Below, piece after piece: positions 15,396 through 23,319 of a stretch of 32,817 nt of DNA (position 1 is the first letter of the stretch; each line of letters opens with the position of its first letter). The DNA is taken from assembly GCA_049366815.1 (NCBI GenBank), contig JBMNCO010000189.1, positions 1 to 32,817 on the forward strand, written 5' to 3'. Origin of the DNA: CAYNYM01 sp049366815. GTDB taxonomy: Bacteria; Desulfobacterota; DSM-4660; Desulfatiglandales; HGW-15. A program made the translations under genes and the position numbers. Under the pieces are notes generated by a model. The model was not told the DNA's origin and did not search any database. It saw nothing but the letters and a program-made list of their open reading frames with translations.

Positions 15396-16909
15396 TGGAG
15401 ATAAGAGCAGAAGAGATCAGTCAGGTCATCAGGGGCCAGATTAAGGATTATGAAAAGAAGGTGGAGATGAGCGAGACCGGGACAGTCCTGTCGGTCGGAG
15501 ACGGTGTGGCTCGTGTATACGGCGTTGAAAACGCGATGGCCATGGAGATGCTTGAGTTGCCGGGTGGTGTTTTCGGGCTCTGCCTTAATCTGGAAGAGGA
15601 CAATGTGGGCGTTGCCATTATGGGTGACGATACAAAGATCAAGGAAGGCGATACGGTCAAGCGGACCGGCAGGATCGCACAGATCCCCGTAGGTGAGGCG
15701 GTGCTCGGCCGGGTGATTGATGCCGTGGGTGAACCCCTGGACGGAAAGGGGCCGATCAATACCGACGAATATCGTAGAATCGAGATGGTCGCCCCGGGAG
15801 TCATTGCGCGTCAGCCCGTGAGTGAACCCATGTATACCGGACTCAAGGCCATTGATGCCATGACCCCGATCGGCAGAGGGCAGAGGGAGCTGATCATCGG
15901 GGACAGACAGATCGGAAAGACGGCCATTGGGGTGGACGCCATCCTCAATCAGAAAGACACAGGTGTCTTCTGCATCTATGTCGCCGTGGGCCAGAAAAAA
16001 TCGACGGTGGCCCAGGTGGTGGATGTCCTCAGAAAAAACGGGGCCATGGATTATACGACGGTCGTTTGCGCCGGTGCCAGTGATCCGGCAACCCAACAGT
16101 ATATCGCCCCCTATGCGGGATGTGCCATCGGCGAATATTATCGGGATAAGGGGCAGCATGCCCTGATCGTATATGATGACCTCTCCAAACAGGCGGTGGC
16201 CTACAGGCAGGTTTCCCTTTTGCTCAGACGTCCCCCCGGAAGGGAGGCATTCCCAGGAGATATCTTTTACAATCACTCCAGGCTGCTCGAGAGGGCTGCG
16301 AAGCTGAACGATGCCTTGGGGGCCGGTTCCCTCACGGCACTGCCCATCATCGAGACCCAGGCAGGGGACGTATCGGCCTACATCCCCACAAATGTTATTT
16401 CCATCACGGACGGGCAGGTTTATCTGGAGCCCAGCCTCTTCTTTTCCGGAATCAGGCCCGCGATCAACGTCGGACTGTCCGTGTCCCGGGTCGGGGGGGC
16501 GGCCCAGACCAAGGCCATGAGAAAGGTCGGCGGGAGCCTTCGACTGGATATGGCACAGTTCCGGGAGTTGGAGGCCTTTGCGCAGTTTGGGAGCGATCTT
16601 GATAAAGCAACCCAAAGGCAGCTGGAAAGGGGGCGCAGGTTGGTCGAAGTGCTCAAACAGCCTCAATACCAGCCCATGCCTGCCGAGAAAGAAGTTATGA
16701 TCCTTTTTGCAGGCGCCAGAGGCTATCTGGATGAGTGGCCGGTCACGGCGGTGAGTGACTATGAAAAACAGATGCTTGAATTCATGGACGGCAAGCATCC
16801 CGAGCTTCTGAAAGAAATCAAGGACTTGATGGATATCAGCGATGAACTGGACGAAAAATTGAAAAAGGCCCTTGACGAATTTAAGGGAATTTTCCAACTC
16901 CCATCTTAG
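15395..16909 (+). CDS. atpA: F-type ATP synthase subunit alpha
   Basis: Alpha is the non-catalytic nucleotide-binding subunit of the F1 hexamer. The 504-residue protein has the family length and motifs: GTVLSVGDGVARVYG in the beta-barrel domain, PIGRGQRELIIGDRQIGKTA with the P-loop GDRQIGKT (169-176), LIVYDDLSKQAVAYRQ (Walker B region), and SLTALPIIETQAGDVSAYIP. Position 173 is isoleucine where most alpha subunits have threonine; the GxxxxGKT pattern itself is intact. It sits between atpH (one-base overlap) and atpG (18-base gap). Confidence 0.98.
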   Translation: MEIRAEEISQVIRGQIKDYEKKVEMSETGTVLSVGDGVARVYGVENAMAMEMLELPGGVFGLCLNLEEDNVGVAIMGDDTKIKEGDTVKRTGRIAQIPVGEAVLGRVIDAVGEPLDGKGPINTDEYRRIEMVAPGVIARQPVSEPMYTGLKAIDAMTPIGRGQRELIIGDRQIGKTAIGVDAILNQKDTGVFCIYVAVGQKKSTVAQVVDVLRKNGAMDYTTVVCAGASDPATQQYIAPYAGCAIGEYYRDKGQHALIVYDDLSKQAVAYRQVSLLLRRPPGREAFPGDIFYNHSRLLERAAKLNDALGAGSLTALPIIETQAGDVSAYIPTNVISITDGQVYLEPSLFFSGIRPAINVGLSVSRVGGAAQTKAMRKVGGSLRLDMAQFRELEAFAQFGSDLDKATQRQLERGRRLVEVLKQPQYQPMPAEKEVMILFAGARGYLDEWPVTAVSDYEKQMLEFMDGKHPELLKEIKDLMDISDELDEKLKKALDEFKGIFQLPS

Positions 16910-16927
16910 ACAACACAGAGTGGATAA

Positions 16928-17797
16928 ATGGCGACGTTAAGAGATATACAGCGCAAAATAGGCGCTGTGAGGAAGACAAGGCAGATTACCCGGGCTATGA
17001 ATATGGTGGCCGCGGCCAAACTGCGCACCGTCCAGGGCAAGATGGAGAGTTTCGACCCCTATGCCAGGAAGTTCGCAGAAGTGCTCGGAAATCTTGCAAG
17101 CCGGATTGATCCTGAAATCCATGCCTTGCTGGTCCCAAAGGAAGAGGTGAAAAAGGTGGAACTTCTTCACTTCAGCGCAGACAGGGGCCTGTGTGGAAGC
17201 TTCAACATGAACACCATTGCAATGGTTGAGCGATGGATCAAGGAACAGAACGCAAAAAATGTGGAGTACAGTCTGACCCTGGTTGGAAAAAAGGGGCGGG
17301 ACTATTTCAGAAAAAGGAATTACATTATCACGGCCAATTATGTGAACATCTACAGTTCAGTTGACATGCCTCTGGTCACCCATATGGCCAATGACCTTGT
17401 CAATCGATATCTATCGGACGATGTTCATGAGGTCTACATGATCTATACCCGTTTTCTGGGTATGGCGAAACAGGAACCCACCCTCGTCAAACTCATTCCG
17501 ATCGAACCGCCCCATGCCGAGGTCGATACGGAAGCGATGACGGAATACCTTTGTGAGCCGAGTGCCGAGGAATTCCTTGTAGAACTCCTGCCGAAACACC
17601 TTAACGTTCAACTTTATAACGCCTTCCTGCAGACCGAGACAAGTGAACATGCGGCCCGCATGGCCGCCATGGATAATGCCACCAAAAATTGCTCGGAAAT
17701 GATCGAGAATTTGACCTTGATCTACAATAAGGCCCGGCAGGCGGCCATTACGGCCGAATTGATGGACATTGTAGGCGGCGCGGAGGCCCTGGGCTAG
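16928..17797 (+). CDS. atpG: F-type ATP synthase subunit gamma
   Basis: Gamma is the rotating central shaft of F1. The 289-residue protein has the typical N-terminal helix (LRDIQRKIGAVRKTRQITRA, then MNMVAAAKL), the Rossmann-like domain with FSADRGLCGSFN, and the conserved C-terminal helix with NATKNCSEMIENLTLIYNKA and RQAAITAELMDIVGGAEAL. Length is normal. The start ATG follows a modest AGAGTGGA box. It lies 79 bases before atpD. Confidence 0.97.
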   Translation: MATLRDIQRKIGAVRKTRQITRAMNMVAAAKLRTVQGKMESFDPYARKFAEVLGNLASRIDPEIHALLVPKEEVKKVELLHFSADRGLCGSFNMNTIAMVERWIKEQNAKNVEYSLTLVGKKGRDYFRKRNYIITANYVNIYSSVDMPLVTHMANDLVNRYLSDDVHEVYMIYTRFLGMAKQEPTLVKLIPIEPPHAEVDTEAMTEYLCEPSAEEFLVELLPKHLNVQLYNAFLQTETSEHAARMAAMDNATKNCSEMIENLTLIYNKARQAAITAELMDIVGGAEALG

Positions 17798-17859
17798 GGT
17801 CGCACAAATGACATATCGAAAGCATGACGCATTGCACGGCTTGAGAAATCAGGAGACAT

Positions 17860-17867
17860 AAGGAGGT
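17860..17867 (+). promoter_or_regulatory. Consensus Shine-Dalgarno of atpD
   Basis: AAGGAGGT, the full anti-16S match, lies nine bases before ATG 17877. It is the strongest ribosome binding site noticed in the window and fits the high demand for the beta subunit. Confidence 0.8.
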
Positions 17868-17876
17868 CTTGATTTA

Positions 17877-19289
17877 ATGATGAATGAGGGCAAGGTAATT
17901 CAGGTAATAGGTCCCGTGGTCGATGTCGAATTCGCCGAGGGGGAATTGCCGGCGATATTCACGGCTCTAAATATAACAAATCCGACCATTGACGATACGC
18001 AAGACAATCTCGTGGTGGAAGTTGCACAGCACCTGGGGGATAATGTCGTCCGATGTATCGCCATGGATACCACGGACGGACTCGTTCGCGGGATGAAAGC
18101 GAAGAATACAGGCAATCCTATCATGATGCCGGCCGGAGATTCCACCCTCGGCCGCGTCCTGAATGTGGTAGGCAGACCCGTGGACGGTTTGGGGCCGGTG
18201 GAGGCCACAGAGTATCTCCCTATTCATCGACATGCTCCGGCTTTTGTTGATCAGGATACCTCCGTGAAGGTCCTTGAAACAGGCGTCAAGGTGATCGATC
18301 TCCTGGTTCCCTTTCCCCGGGGCGGCAAAATGGGGATGTTCGGCGGTGCAGGTGTCGGGAAGACCGTTGTTATGATGGAAATGATCCATAACATAGCCAT
18401 GGAGCACGGCGGCATCAGCGTTTTTGCAGGCGTGGGGGAGAGGACGAGGGAAGGAAACGACCTTTACCTGGAGATGAAGGAATCCGGTGTCATCAACAAG
18501 GCCGCCCTCATTTACGGACAGATGACCGAACCCCCTGGGGCGCGGGCCCGGGTCGCCCTTTCCGCCCTGACAGCGGCCGAATATTACAGAGACGAACAAG
18601 GCCAGGATGTCCTTCTTTTTATTGATAATATATTCCGTTTTACTCAAGCGGGTTCGGAAGTATCGGCCCTCCTTGGACGTATTCCTTCCGCCGTGGGGTA
18701 TCAGCCCACTCTGGGAACCGACCTGGGAGAACTTCAGGAAAGAATTACCTCAACGAACAAGGGTTCCATCACCTCCGTGCAGTGCGTATATGTGCCTGCA
18801 GACGACCTGACCGACCCTGCCCCTGCAACCACCTTCGCCCATCTTGACGGCACCGTGGTCCTTTCCAGGCCCATTGCCGAGCTGGGTATTTATCCGGCAG
18901 TGGATCCCCTGGATTCCACCTCTAGGATCCTTGATCCCAATGTCCTCGGGGAAGATCACTACATGGTGGCCCGGGAGACCCAGCAGATCCTTCAGAAGTA
19001 CAAGGATCTTCAAGATATTATCGCCATTCTAGGGATGGACGAGCTTTCAGACGAGGACAAGCTGACGGTGGCGAGGGCCCGCAGAATTCAGAGATTCCTC
19101 TCCCAGCCCTTCCACGTCGCGGAGACCTTCACCGGGAAAAAGGGAAAATACGTATCGGTCGAAGAAACCGTCCGGGGTTTCAAGGAAATCATCGAAGGAA
19201 AACACGATGAATTGCCCGAGGCGGCCTTTTACATGGCAGGCGGCATTGAGGAGGTCCAGGAGAGGGCCGAGCAAATGGCTGCCGGCTGA
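17877..19289 (+). CDS. atpD: F-type ATP synthase subunit beta
   Basis: Beta carries the catalytic ATP sites. The 470-residue protein shows the P-loop GGAGVGKT (156-163), the catalytic-glutamate motif GERTREGNDLY (Glu188), LLFIDNIFRFTQAGSEVSALL (Walker B and following loop), and a normal C-terminal helical domain with the DELSDEDK sequence (DELSEED in many homologues). Length and order are typical. An alternative start one codon later (ATG 17880) cannot be excluded. It is followed by atpC after 17 bases. Confidence 0.98.
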   Translation: MMNEGKVIQVIGPVVDVEFAEGELPAIFTALNITNPTIDDTQDNLVVEVAQHLGDNVVRCIAMDTTDGLVRGMKAKNTGNPIMMPAGDSTLGRVLNVVGRPVDGLGPVEATEYLPIHRHAPAFVDQDTSVKVLETGVKVIDLLVPFPRGGKMGMFGGAGVGKTVVMMEMIHNIAMEHGGISVFAGVGERTREGNDLYLEMKESGVINKAALIYGQMTEPPGARARVALSALTAAEYYRDEQGQDVLLFIDNIFRFTQAGSEVSALLGRIPSAVGYQPTLGTDLGELQERITSTNKGSITSVQCVYVPADDLTDPAPATTFAHLDGTVVLSRPIAELGIYPAVDPLDSTSRILDPNVLGEDHYMVARETQQILQKYKDLQDIIAILGMDELSDEDKLTVARARRIQRFLSQPFHVAETFTGKKGKYVSVEETVRGFKEIIEGKHDELPEAAFYMAGGIEEVQERAEQMAAG

Positions 19290-19306
19290 TGTGAGGTTTA
19301 TAGGCT

Positions 19307-19717
19307 ATGAATAAATTATTTCTGGAAGTGGTGACCCCTCAAAGGGTCGTGGTGAGCCGGGATGTGGATACCGTGGTGGCCCCGGGGACGGAGGGGGAGT
19401 TCGGCGTGCTACCCGGACATGTGCTCTTTCTGTCCGGAATCGTACCCGGTGTGCTTCGCTACGCGGTCGGCAAGGAAACCACTTTTTTGGCCGTGTCGAG
19501 TGGTTTTGCAGAGATCTCCGAAGATAGGGTTTCCGTCTTGGTGGATGCCGCCGAAAAGCCCGGTGAGATCGATGTGGAGAGGGCAAAGCGTGCCATGGAA
19601 CGGGCCAAAAAGAGGCTTGAAGAAGGGAAGGATAACGAGGATATCGACTATCTGAGGGCGGAGGCCGCCCTGCAAAGGGCCTTGGTGCGTCTTAAATTAG
19701 GTGAAAAAAGCATATAG
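19307..19717 (+). CDS. atpC: F-type ATP synthase subunit epsilon
   Basis: Epsilon binds gamma and can inhibit ATP hydrolysis. The 136-residue protein has the N-terminal beta-sandwich with VVTPQRVVVSRDVDTVVAPG and EGEFGVLPGHV, and a C-terminal two-helix domain with ERAKRAMERAKKRLEEG. It is the last gene of the operon and is followed by a strong intrinsic terminator, so no further atp gene is co-transcribed. Confidence 0.96.
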   Translation: MNKLFLEVVTPQRVVVSRDVDTVVAPGTEGEFGVLPGHVLFLSGIVPGVLRYAVGKETTFLAVSSGFAEISEDRVSVLVDAAEKPGEIDVERAKRAMERAKKRLEEGKDNEDIDYLRAEAALQRALVRLKLGEKSI

Positions 19718-19743
19718 CATATATATTTTTATTAATTTTATAT

Positions 19744-19775
19744 AAAAAGGGCAAGCGGCGAGCTTGCCTTTTTTA
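19744..19775 (+). terminator. Intrinsic terminator of the atp operon
   Basis: GGCAAGC (19750-19756) pairs with GCTTGCC (19762-19768) around a GGCGA loop, followed by an unbroken T run (19769-19774) and preceded by an A tract. This is a textbook rho-independent terminator 30-odd bases after atpC; the A tract means it may also work on the opposite strand. Confidence 0.92.
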
Positions 19776-19804
19776 TTGACCTTTGCCTTCCATGACGTTA
19801 GAAT
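19776..19804 (+). promoter_or_regulatory. Sigma70 promoter of the zapB-like/zapA unit
   Basis: TTGACC (19776-19781) and TAGAAT (19799-19804) are separated by exactly 17 bases, each five of six matches. The predicted start near 19811 gives a leader of about 63 nt. It begins directly after the T run of the atp terminator, so the division genes form a separate transcription unit. Confidence 0.7.
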
Positions 19805-19873
19805 GCCGCCTGTACGATGTTTTTTGTGAAAAATACTAAAGAAAACAATTCCTTATAGCGTAAAGGATGGGAT

Positions 19874-20110
19874 ATGGAATTCGTTGAGGAAATAGACCAG
19901 TTTGAATTGCTGGAAAAGAAGATAGATGCACTTATTGCGTTAATCAACACCCTTACTCGAGAAAGGGACTCACTGGCCGAGAAGGCGCAGATTCTTGAAG
20001 GGAAAGTTTCCGATGTCATGGGTGAGGTCGAGAATTTGAGAGCAGCTCGAGATTCAGCCAGGCAGCGTATTGTTTCCCTGCTGGAAAAGATAGAGCAATT
20101 GGACATCTAG
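19874..20110 (+). CDS. Small coiled-coil protein, ZapB-like
   Basis: This 78-residue acidic protein is predicted to be nearly all coiled coil, with regular hydrophobic heptads (FELLEKKIDALIALINTL, then RDSLAEKAQILEGKVSD) and no signal peptide or membrane segment. AAGGATGGG precedes the ATG. Size, composition and its place just before zapA suggest a ZapB-like partner that crosslinks ZapA-decorated FtsZ filaments. Coiled coils match many unrelated proteins, so the name rests mainly on context. Confidence 0.65.
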   Translation: MEFVEEIDQFELLEKKIDALIALINTLTRERDSLAEKAQILEGKVSDVMGEVENLRAARDSARQRIVSLLEKIEQLDI

Positions 20111-20190
20111 GGATCCGTCCGAGTCAGTAACGATCTTTATTCCCTTTTCAGGAAAGACAGATACCACTTTTGAGGGGAGAAGAAAATTTT

Positions 20191-20469
20191 ATGGAGCCTG
20201 TACGAATCAGGATCCGTGATCGTGAGTATGTCGTTAGGGGCGAGGAAGGCGAAGAGGATATCCAACGAATTGCTGACTATGTCAACAACAAGATTGAAGA
20301 GATACAGAGAAGCGCAGAAGGTCTTTCAGAGAGAAAGACAGCCATTCTGGCCGCGCTCAATATCGCGAGCGAATACTTTCGTGTATTGAAGGAGCGAGAG
20401 GCGTTGTTGACAAAGATCCGCCAGCGGACGGAATCGTTGATCGGCAATATCGATTCCACCCTTGGTTAG
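20191..20469 (+). CDS. zapA: Cell division protein ZapA
   Basis: ZapA binds and bundles FtsZ filaments at the division ring. The 92-residue protein has the globular head (VRIRIRDREYVVRGEEGEED, then IQRIADYVNNKIEEI), the SERKTAILAALNIASEYF helix and a C-terminal coiled coil. I start it at ATG 20191, which has GGGGAGAAG upstream; a TTG at 20170 in the same frame would include the Shine-Dalgarno itself in the coding sequence. It follows the ZapB-like gene by 80 bases and precedes a 527-base non-coding stretch. Confidence 0.9.
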   Translation: MEPVRIRIRDREYVVRGEEGEEDIQRIADYVNNKIEEIQRSAEGLSERKTAILAALNIASEYFRVLKEREALLTKIRQRTESLIGNIDSTLG

Positions 20470-20673
20470 CATTATCGTGGCTGCGGGATGGAGACGGAAA
20501 TCGGGAGTTTCCATGTCGTTTTAACGGCGTTTCCGCCTGTGGTCATTTCAAGTCAAATGTTGAAGTCCTCTATGCGATGGGTTTCTGATTCCGACGACAG
20601 CGTTTCCCCGGGATACAGCGTAAAAAGGGGAATGGGTAGCAAATGAGAATGCATCAAGGGCAGCGATTACTGT

Positions 20674-20716
20674 GGTAAAAAAGATGTATCATAGGGCTTT
20701 TCCAAGGTTTTTTACC
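20674..20716. repeat. Perfect 9-bp inverted repeat with an alternative hairpin
   Basis: GGTAAAAAA (20674-20682) and TTTTTTACC (20708-20716) are exact reverse complements around 25 bases. The right arm can instead form a local hairpin AAGGT-TTTTT-ACCTT (20704-20718). The two folds are mutually exclusive, which could suit termination or attenuation of a transcript from the zapA side. Confidence 0.55.
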
Positions 20717-20747
20717 TTCATTGCACTGCACTTTGAGAAGATACGAA

Positions 20748-20773
20748 ATGCACCGGTCGCTCTAAAGGTGCAT
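20748..20773. repeat. Perfect 7-bp inverted repeat
   Basis: ATGCACC (20748-20754) and GGTGCAT (20767-20773) are exact reverse complements with a 12-base loop, about 220 bases before rny. It could be an RNA hairpin or an operator; nothing identifies a binding protein. Confidence 0.5.
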
Positions 20774-20996
20774 GAGGCCATATTTTCCCACCGGGTCATG
20801 TTTTTTCCATTGCCCGTCAAAGTACCAGGCAAGTCCCTCCCTGCATTCTTTTCTGACGTATTCATTCCTTTATATAGAGTGACTTAAATCAAGATTTTAT
20901 ATTTCATTAGTCCTGACGGCAGTGCTGCAGGTCTCCCTGTTCCACACCCGGAAGACATGACGCGGTTGCCCAGAGGCATATAAAGGATGGGGTATT

Positions 20997-22559
20997 ATGA
21001 CATTATTGCAGATGGTTGGTTCCGCAGTAGGCGGGATCATTCTTGGTCTGTTGCTCGGGTTTTGGGCCCGAAAGAAGATTGTCGAGAGTCAATTTGATTC
21101 CATAAGAAATTATTCGAAAAAGATTATCAATGAGGCCCACAAAAAGGCGAAAACCATAAAAAAGGAGGCCATGATCAAGGCCAAGGACACCTTCTATCAG
21201 ATGAGGGTGGAATTTGAAAAGGAGACAAAGGAAAAAACAGAAAAATTACAGCTCCAGGAGCGGAGGCTCTTCGGCAAGGAGGAGAGCCTGGACAAAAAGG
21301 TGGAGCAGTACGAGCAGAAAGAACGAAAACTGGTCAACCGCGAGAAGGAATTAGACAAAAAAGAGGGCAATATAAAGGATAAAATAGCAGAGTATGATGG
21401 TTTGATCCTTGAACGGCGAAAGGAACTTGAAAGGGTTGCGGGGATATCCAGTGAAGAGGCAAAGCGACTCCTCATAGAATCGATGGAGTTGGAGGCCAAA
21501 CATGAAGCCGCCAAGCTCATTCGCAAGATCGAAAGTGATGCGCGGGAGGACGCCGGTCGAAAATCTCAAGAAATACTCGCTCTGGCGGTCAAAAGATACG
21601 CGGGCGATTATGTCACCGAACGAACCGTTTCGGTGGTCAACCTGCCCAATGAGGAGATGAAGGGGCGAATCATAGGACGCGAGGGACGTAACATTCGGGC
21701 CATCGAGGCGGCGACCGGCATCGATCTGATCATTGATGACACCCCCGAGGCCGTGATCCTGTCCGGGTTTAATCCCATAAGGCGGGAGGTGGCCAAAATT
21801 TCGCTTGAAAGGCTTATCGACGACGGCAGGATTCACCCTGCCCGGATAGAGGAAGTGGTTGCCAAGGTCAACAAGGAGATAGAAGAGAGTATCAAGGAGG
21901 CGGGAGAACAGGCGACCTTCGATGTGGGGGTGCATGGCATTGATCCAGAACTCGTCAAGCTCATCGGGCGTCTCAAATACCGATCCAGTTATGCCCAGAA
22001 CGTACTTCAACATTCACGTGAGGTCAGTTTTATATGCGGTGTCATGGCCGCTGAACTGGGTCTGAATGTGAAACAGGCCAAGAGGGCCGGCCTCCTGCAC
22101 GACATCGGGAAGGCCGTTGACCACGAGGTTGAAGGTCCTCATGCCCTCATTGGGGCCGATCTGGCCAAAAAATTTGGAGAATCCGATCCGGTGGTTCACG
22201 CCGTGGCGGCTCATCATGAGGAAATCCCACCGGAAACACCTCTGGCCGTCCTGGTTCAGGCGGCTGATACCCTGTCGGGTGCCAGGCCCGGGGCGCGTCA
22301 GGAGATGTTGGAATCCTATGTCAAGAGACTGGAGGAACTTGAAAAAATCGCCATGTCCTTTGAAGGGGTCACGAAATCTTACGCGATCCAGGCCGGTAGG
22401 GAGATAAGGATCATGGTGGAAGGCAAGGTCGTCGATGATGAGAGACTGTTTGTCATTTGCAGGGACATTGCCAACAAGATTGAAAAGGAGTTATCCTATC
22501 CCGGGCAGATAAAGGTCACGGTTATCAGGGAGACAAGGGCTGTCGAGTACGCAAAGTGA
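20997..22559 (+). CDS. rny: Ribonuclease Y
   Basis: RNase Y is a membrane-anchored endoribonuclease that starts mRNA decay in bacteria that have it. The 520-residue protein has an N-terminal membrane helix (about residues 5-23), a long charged coiled coil (about 30-200), a KH domain with GRIIGREGRN (223-232) and an HD phosphohydrolase domain with the metal motif LLHDIGKAVDHEVEG (HD at 368-369) and AAHHEE. Length is normal. AAGGATGGGG lies nine bases before the ATG. The same window also encodes an RNase E/G protein, so this cell has both types of decay endonuclease. Confidence 0.97.
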   Translation: MTLLQMVGSAVGGIILGLLLGFWARKKIVESQFDSIRNYSKKIINEAHKKAKTIKKEAMIKAKDTFYQMRVEFEKETKEKTEKLQLQERRLFGKEESLDKKVEQYEQKERKLVNREKELDKKEGNIKDKIAEYDGLILERRKELERVAGISSEEAKRLLIESMELEAKHEAAKLIRKIESDAREDAGRKSQEILALAVKRYAGDYVTERTVSVVNLPNEEMKGRIIGREGRNIRAIEAATGIDLIIDDTPEAVILSGFNPIRREVAKISLERLIDDGRIHPARIEEVVAKVNKEIEESIKEAGEQATFDVGVHGIDPELVKLIGRLKYRSSYAQNVLQHSREVSFICGVMAAELGLNVKQAKRAGLLHDIGKAVDHEVEGPHALIGADLAKKFGESDPVVHAVAAHHEEIPPETPLAVLVQAADTLSGARPGARQEMLESYVKRLEELEKIAMSFEGVTKSYAIQAGREIRIMVEGKVVDDERLFVICRDIANKIEKELSYPGQIKVTVIRETRAVEYAK

Positions 22560-22822
22560 TGCCGGGAGGCATTCGGGAATCACCCATCTTTCCAGTCGCC
22601 TTTGCCTCATCACCGTGGTGAATTTGGGAGCCTGTCGCTGAAGGCGTGGTAGGATGCCGGGAATGAGGACCACAGTCTGACCGGGAGCTCACTCTGGGCT
22701 GTGAACACCTCGGTTTGTGTGGGCACAACACATTGACCTGTCGTGAGAGGGGACCTTGCAAGAACCTGAAGGGGCGTTCCTTTTCCTTTGCGGTAGGACA
22801 CAAAAAGCGGAGAACAGCGCCC

Positions 22823-23224
22823 ATGAACAGGACCCTGTTTGACCAAAAAGGCTCGGCGGTTGCCTACATCGCGCCCGACTTCCATGAGACCATTTACCTT
22901 TGGGAAGGCGCCCCTGTCGCCTATCTGCATGAGAAAAGGCATGTATACGGTGTGAACGGGCGGCACTTGGGGTGGCTCATCGACGGCATCATTTACAACC
23001 ATGAGGGCGAAAGGATGGGCTTTCTTAGCGGGTCGTGCCCGGTTCCTCCCGGCAAGGAACCCCCCAAGGGAAAGAAATGTCCCATGGCCGAAATAAGACC
23101 CAGGTGGGGTGTACCGCCGTTACCTGCACTCACATTCAATTTCGGTCGTGAAGAGCTGGGACAATTCCTCCGAGAGGGTGAAGTCCCCCTGTTGAATGAA
23201 GAGGCCCCTTCTCCTTCCCCCTGA
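22823..23224 (+). CDS. Small beta-repeat protein, possibly 4-fold beta-flower domain
   Basis: The 133-residue protein contains about four short repeats in its first 85 residues, each a pair of strands with an aromatic and a turn: LFDQKGSAVAYIA, IYLWEGAPVAYLH, VYGVNGRHLGWLI, IYNHEGERMGFLSG. This resembles the small 4-fold beta-flower proteins annotated in many bacteria, whose function is unknown. A proline-rich part and an acidic tail follow. ATG 22823 has GGAGA nine bases upstream; a longer frame back to 22715 has a low-complexity basic leader and is unlikely. There is no signal peptide or membrane helix. It sits between rny and polA, same strand, without tight coupling. Confidence 0.72.
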   Translation: MNRTLFDQKGSAVAYIAPDFHETIYLWEGAPVAYLHEKRHVYGVNGRHLGWLIDGIIYNHEGERMGFLSGSCPVPPGKEPPKGKKCPMAEIRPRWGVPPLPALTFNFGREELGQFLREGEVPLLNEEAPSPSP

Positions 23225-23319
23225 CGGATTCATGAAGCACTTTCCACGGCCTTGAAGGCCCTTGCCTGTTCCCTTTTCCCAATAATCCGCTCCAAGACGG
23301 GAGGACAGATTGCGAGATC

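Larger units (their letters stand above)
20470..20996 (+). other. Long structured non-coding region after zapA
   Basis: No convincing gene is seen in these 527 bases. Several inverted repeats stand out: GGAAA/TTTCC near 20496-20512, CGTT/AACG and GGCG/CGCC hairpins in 20516-20537, GGTAAAAAA/TTTTTTACC (20674-20716), and ATGCACC/GGTGCAT (20748-20773). TTGGTTAGCATT at the zapA stop (20463-20474) can pair, with a small bulge, with AATGCATCAA (20648-20657), closing about 195 nt. The place after zapA is where ssrS (6S RNA) lies in many bacteria, but I could not recognise the 6S central bubble. Confidence 0.5.

Noticed and set aside
15392..16897. A 501-codon open frame on the minus strand opposite atpA
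   Set aside because: It is an exact shadow of a strongly conserved gene, has no recognisable motif, and arises from the codon bias of atpA.
20672..20887. A 71-codon GTG-initiated frame in the non-coding region before rny
   Set aside because: No Shine-Dalgarno, no recognisable motif, and it overlaps two perfect inverted repeats; more likely a chance frame, though a small peptide cannot be fully excluded.
22558..22662. Direct repeat of GATGCCGGGA (22558-22567 and 22653-22662) and a short ATGCC/GGCAT hairpin after rny
   Set aside because: Ten-base repeats at this spacing can occur by chance, and the hairpin lacks a T run, so I do not call a terminator or a mobile-element end.
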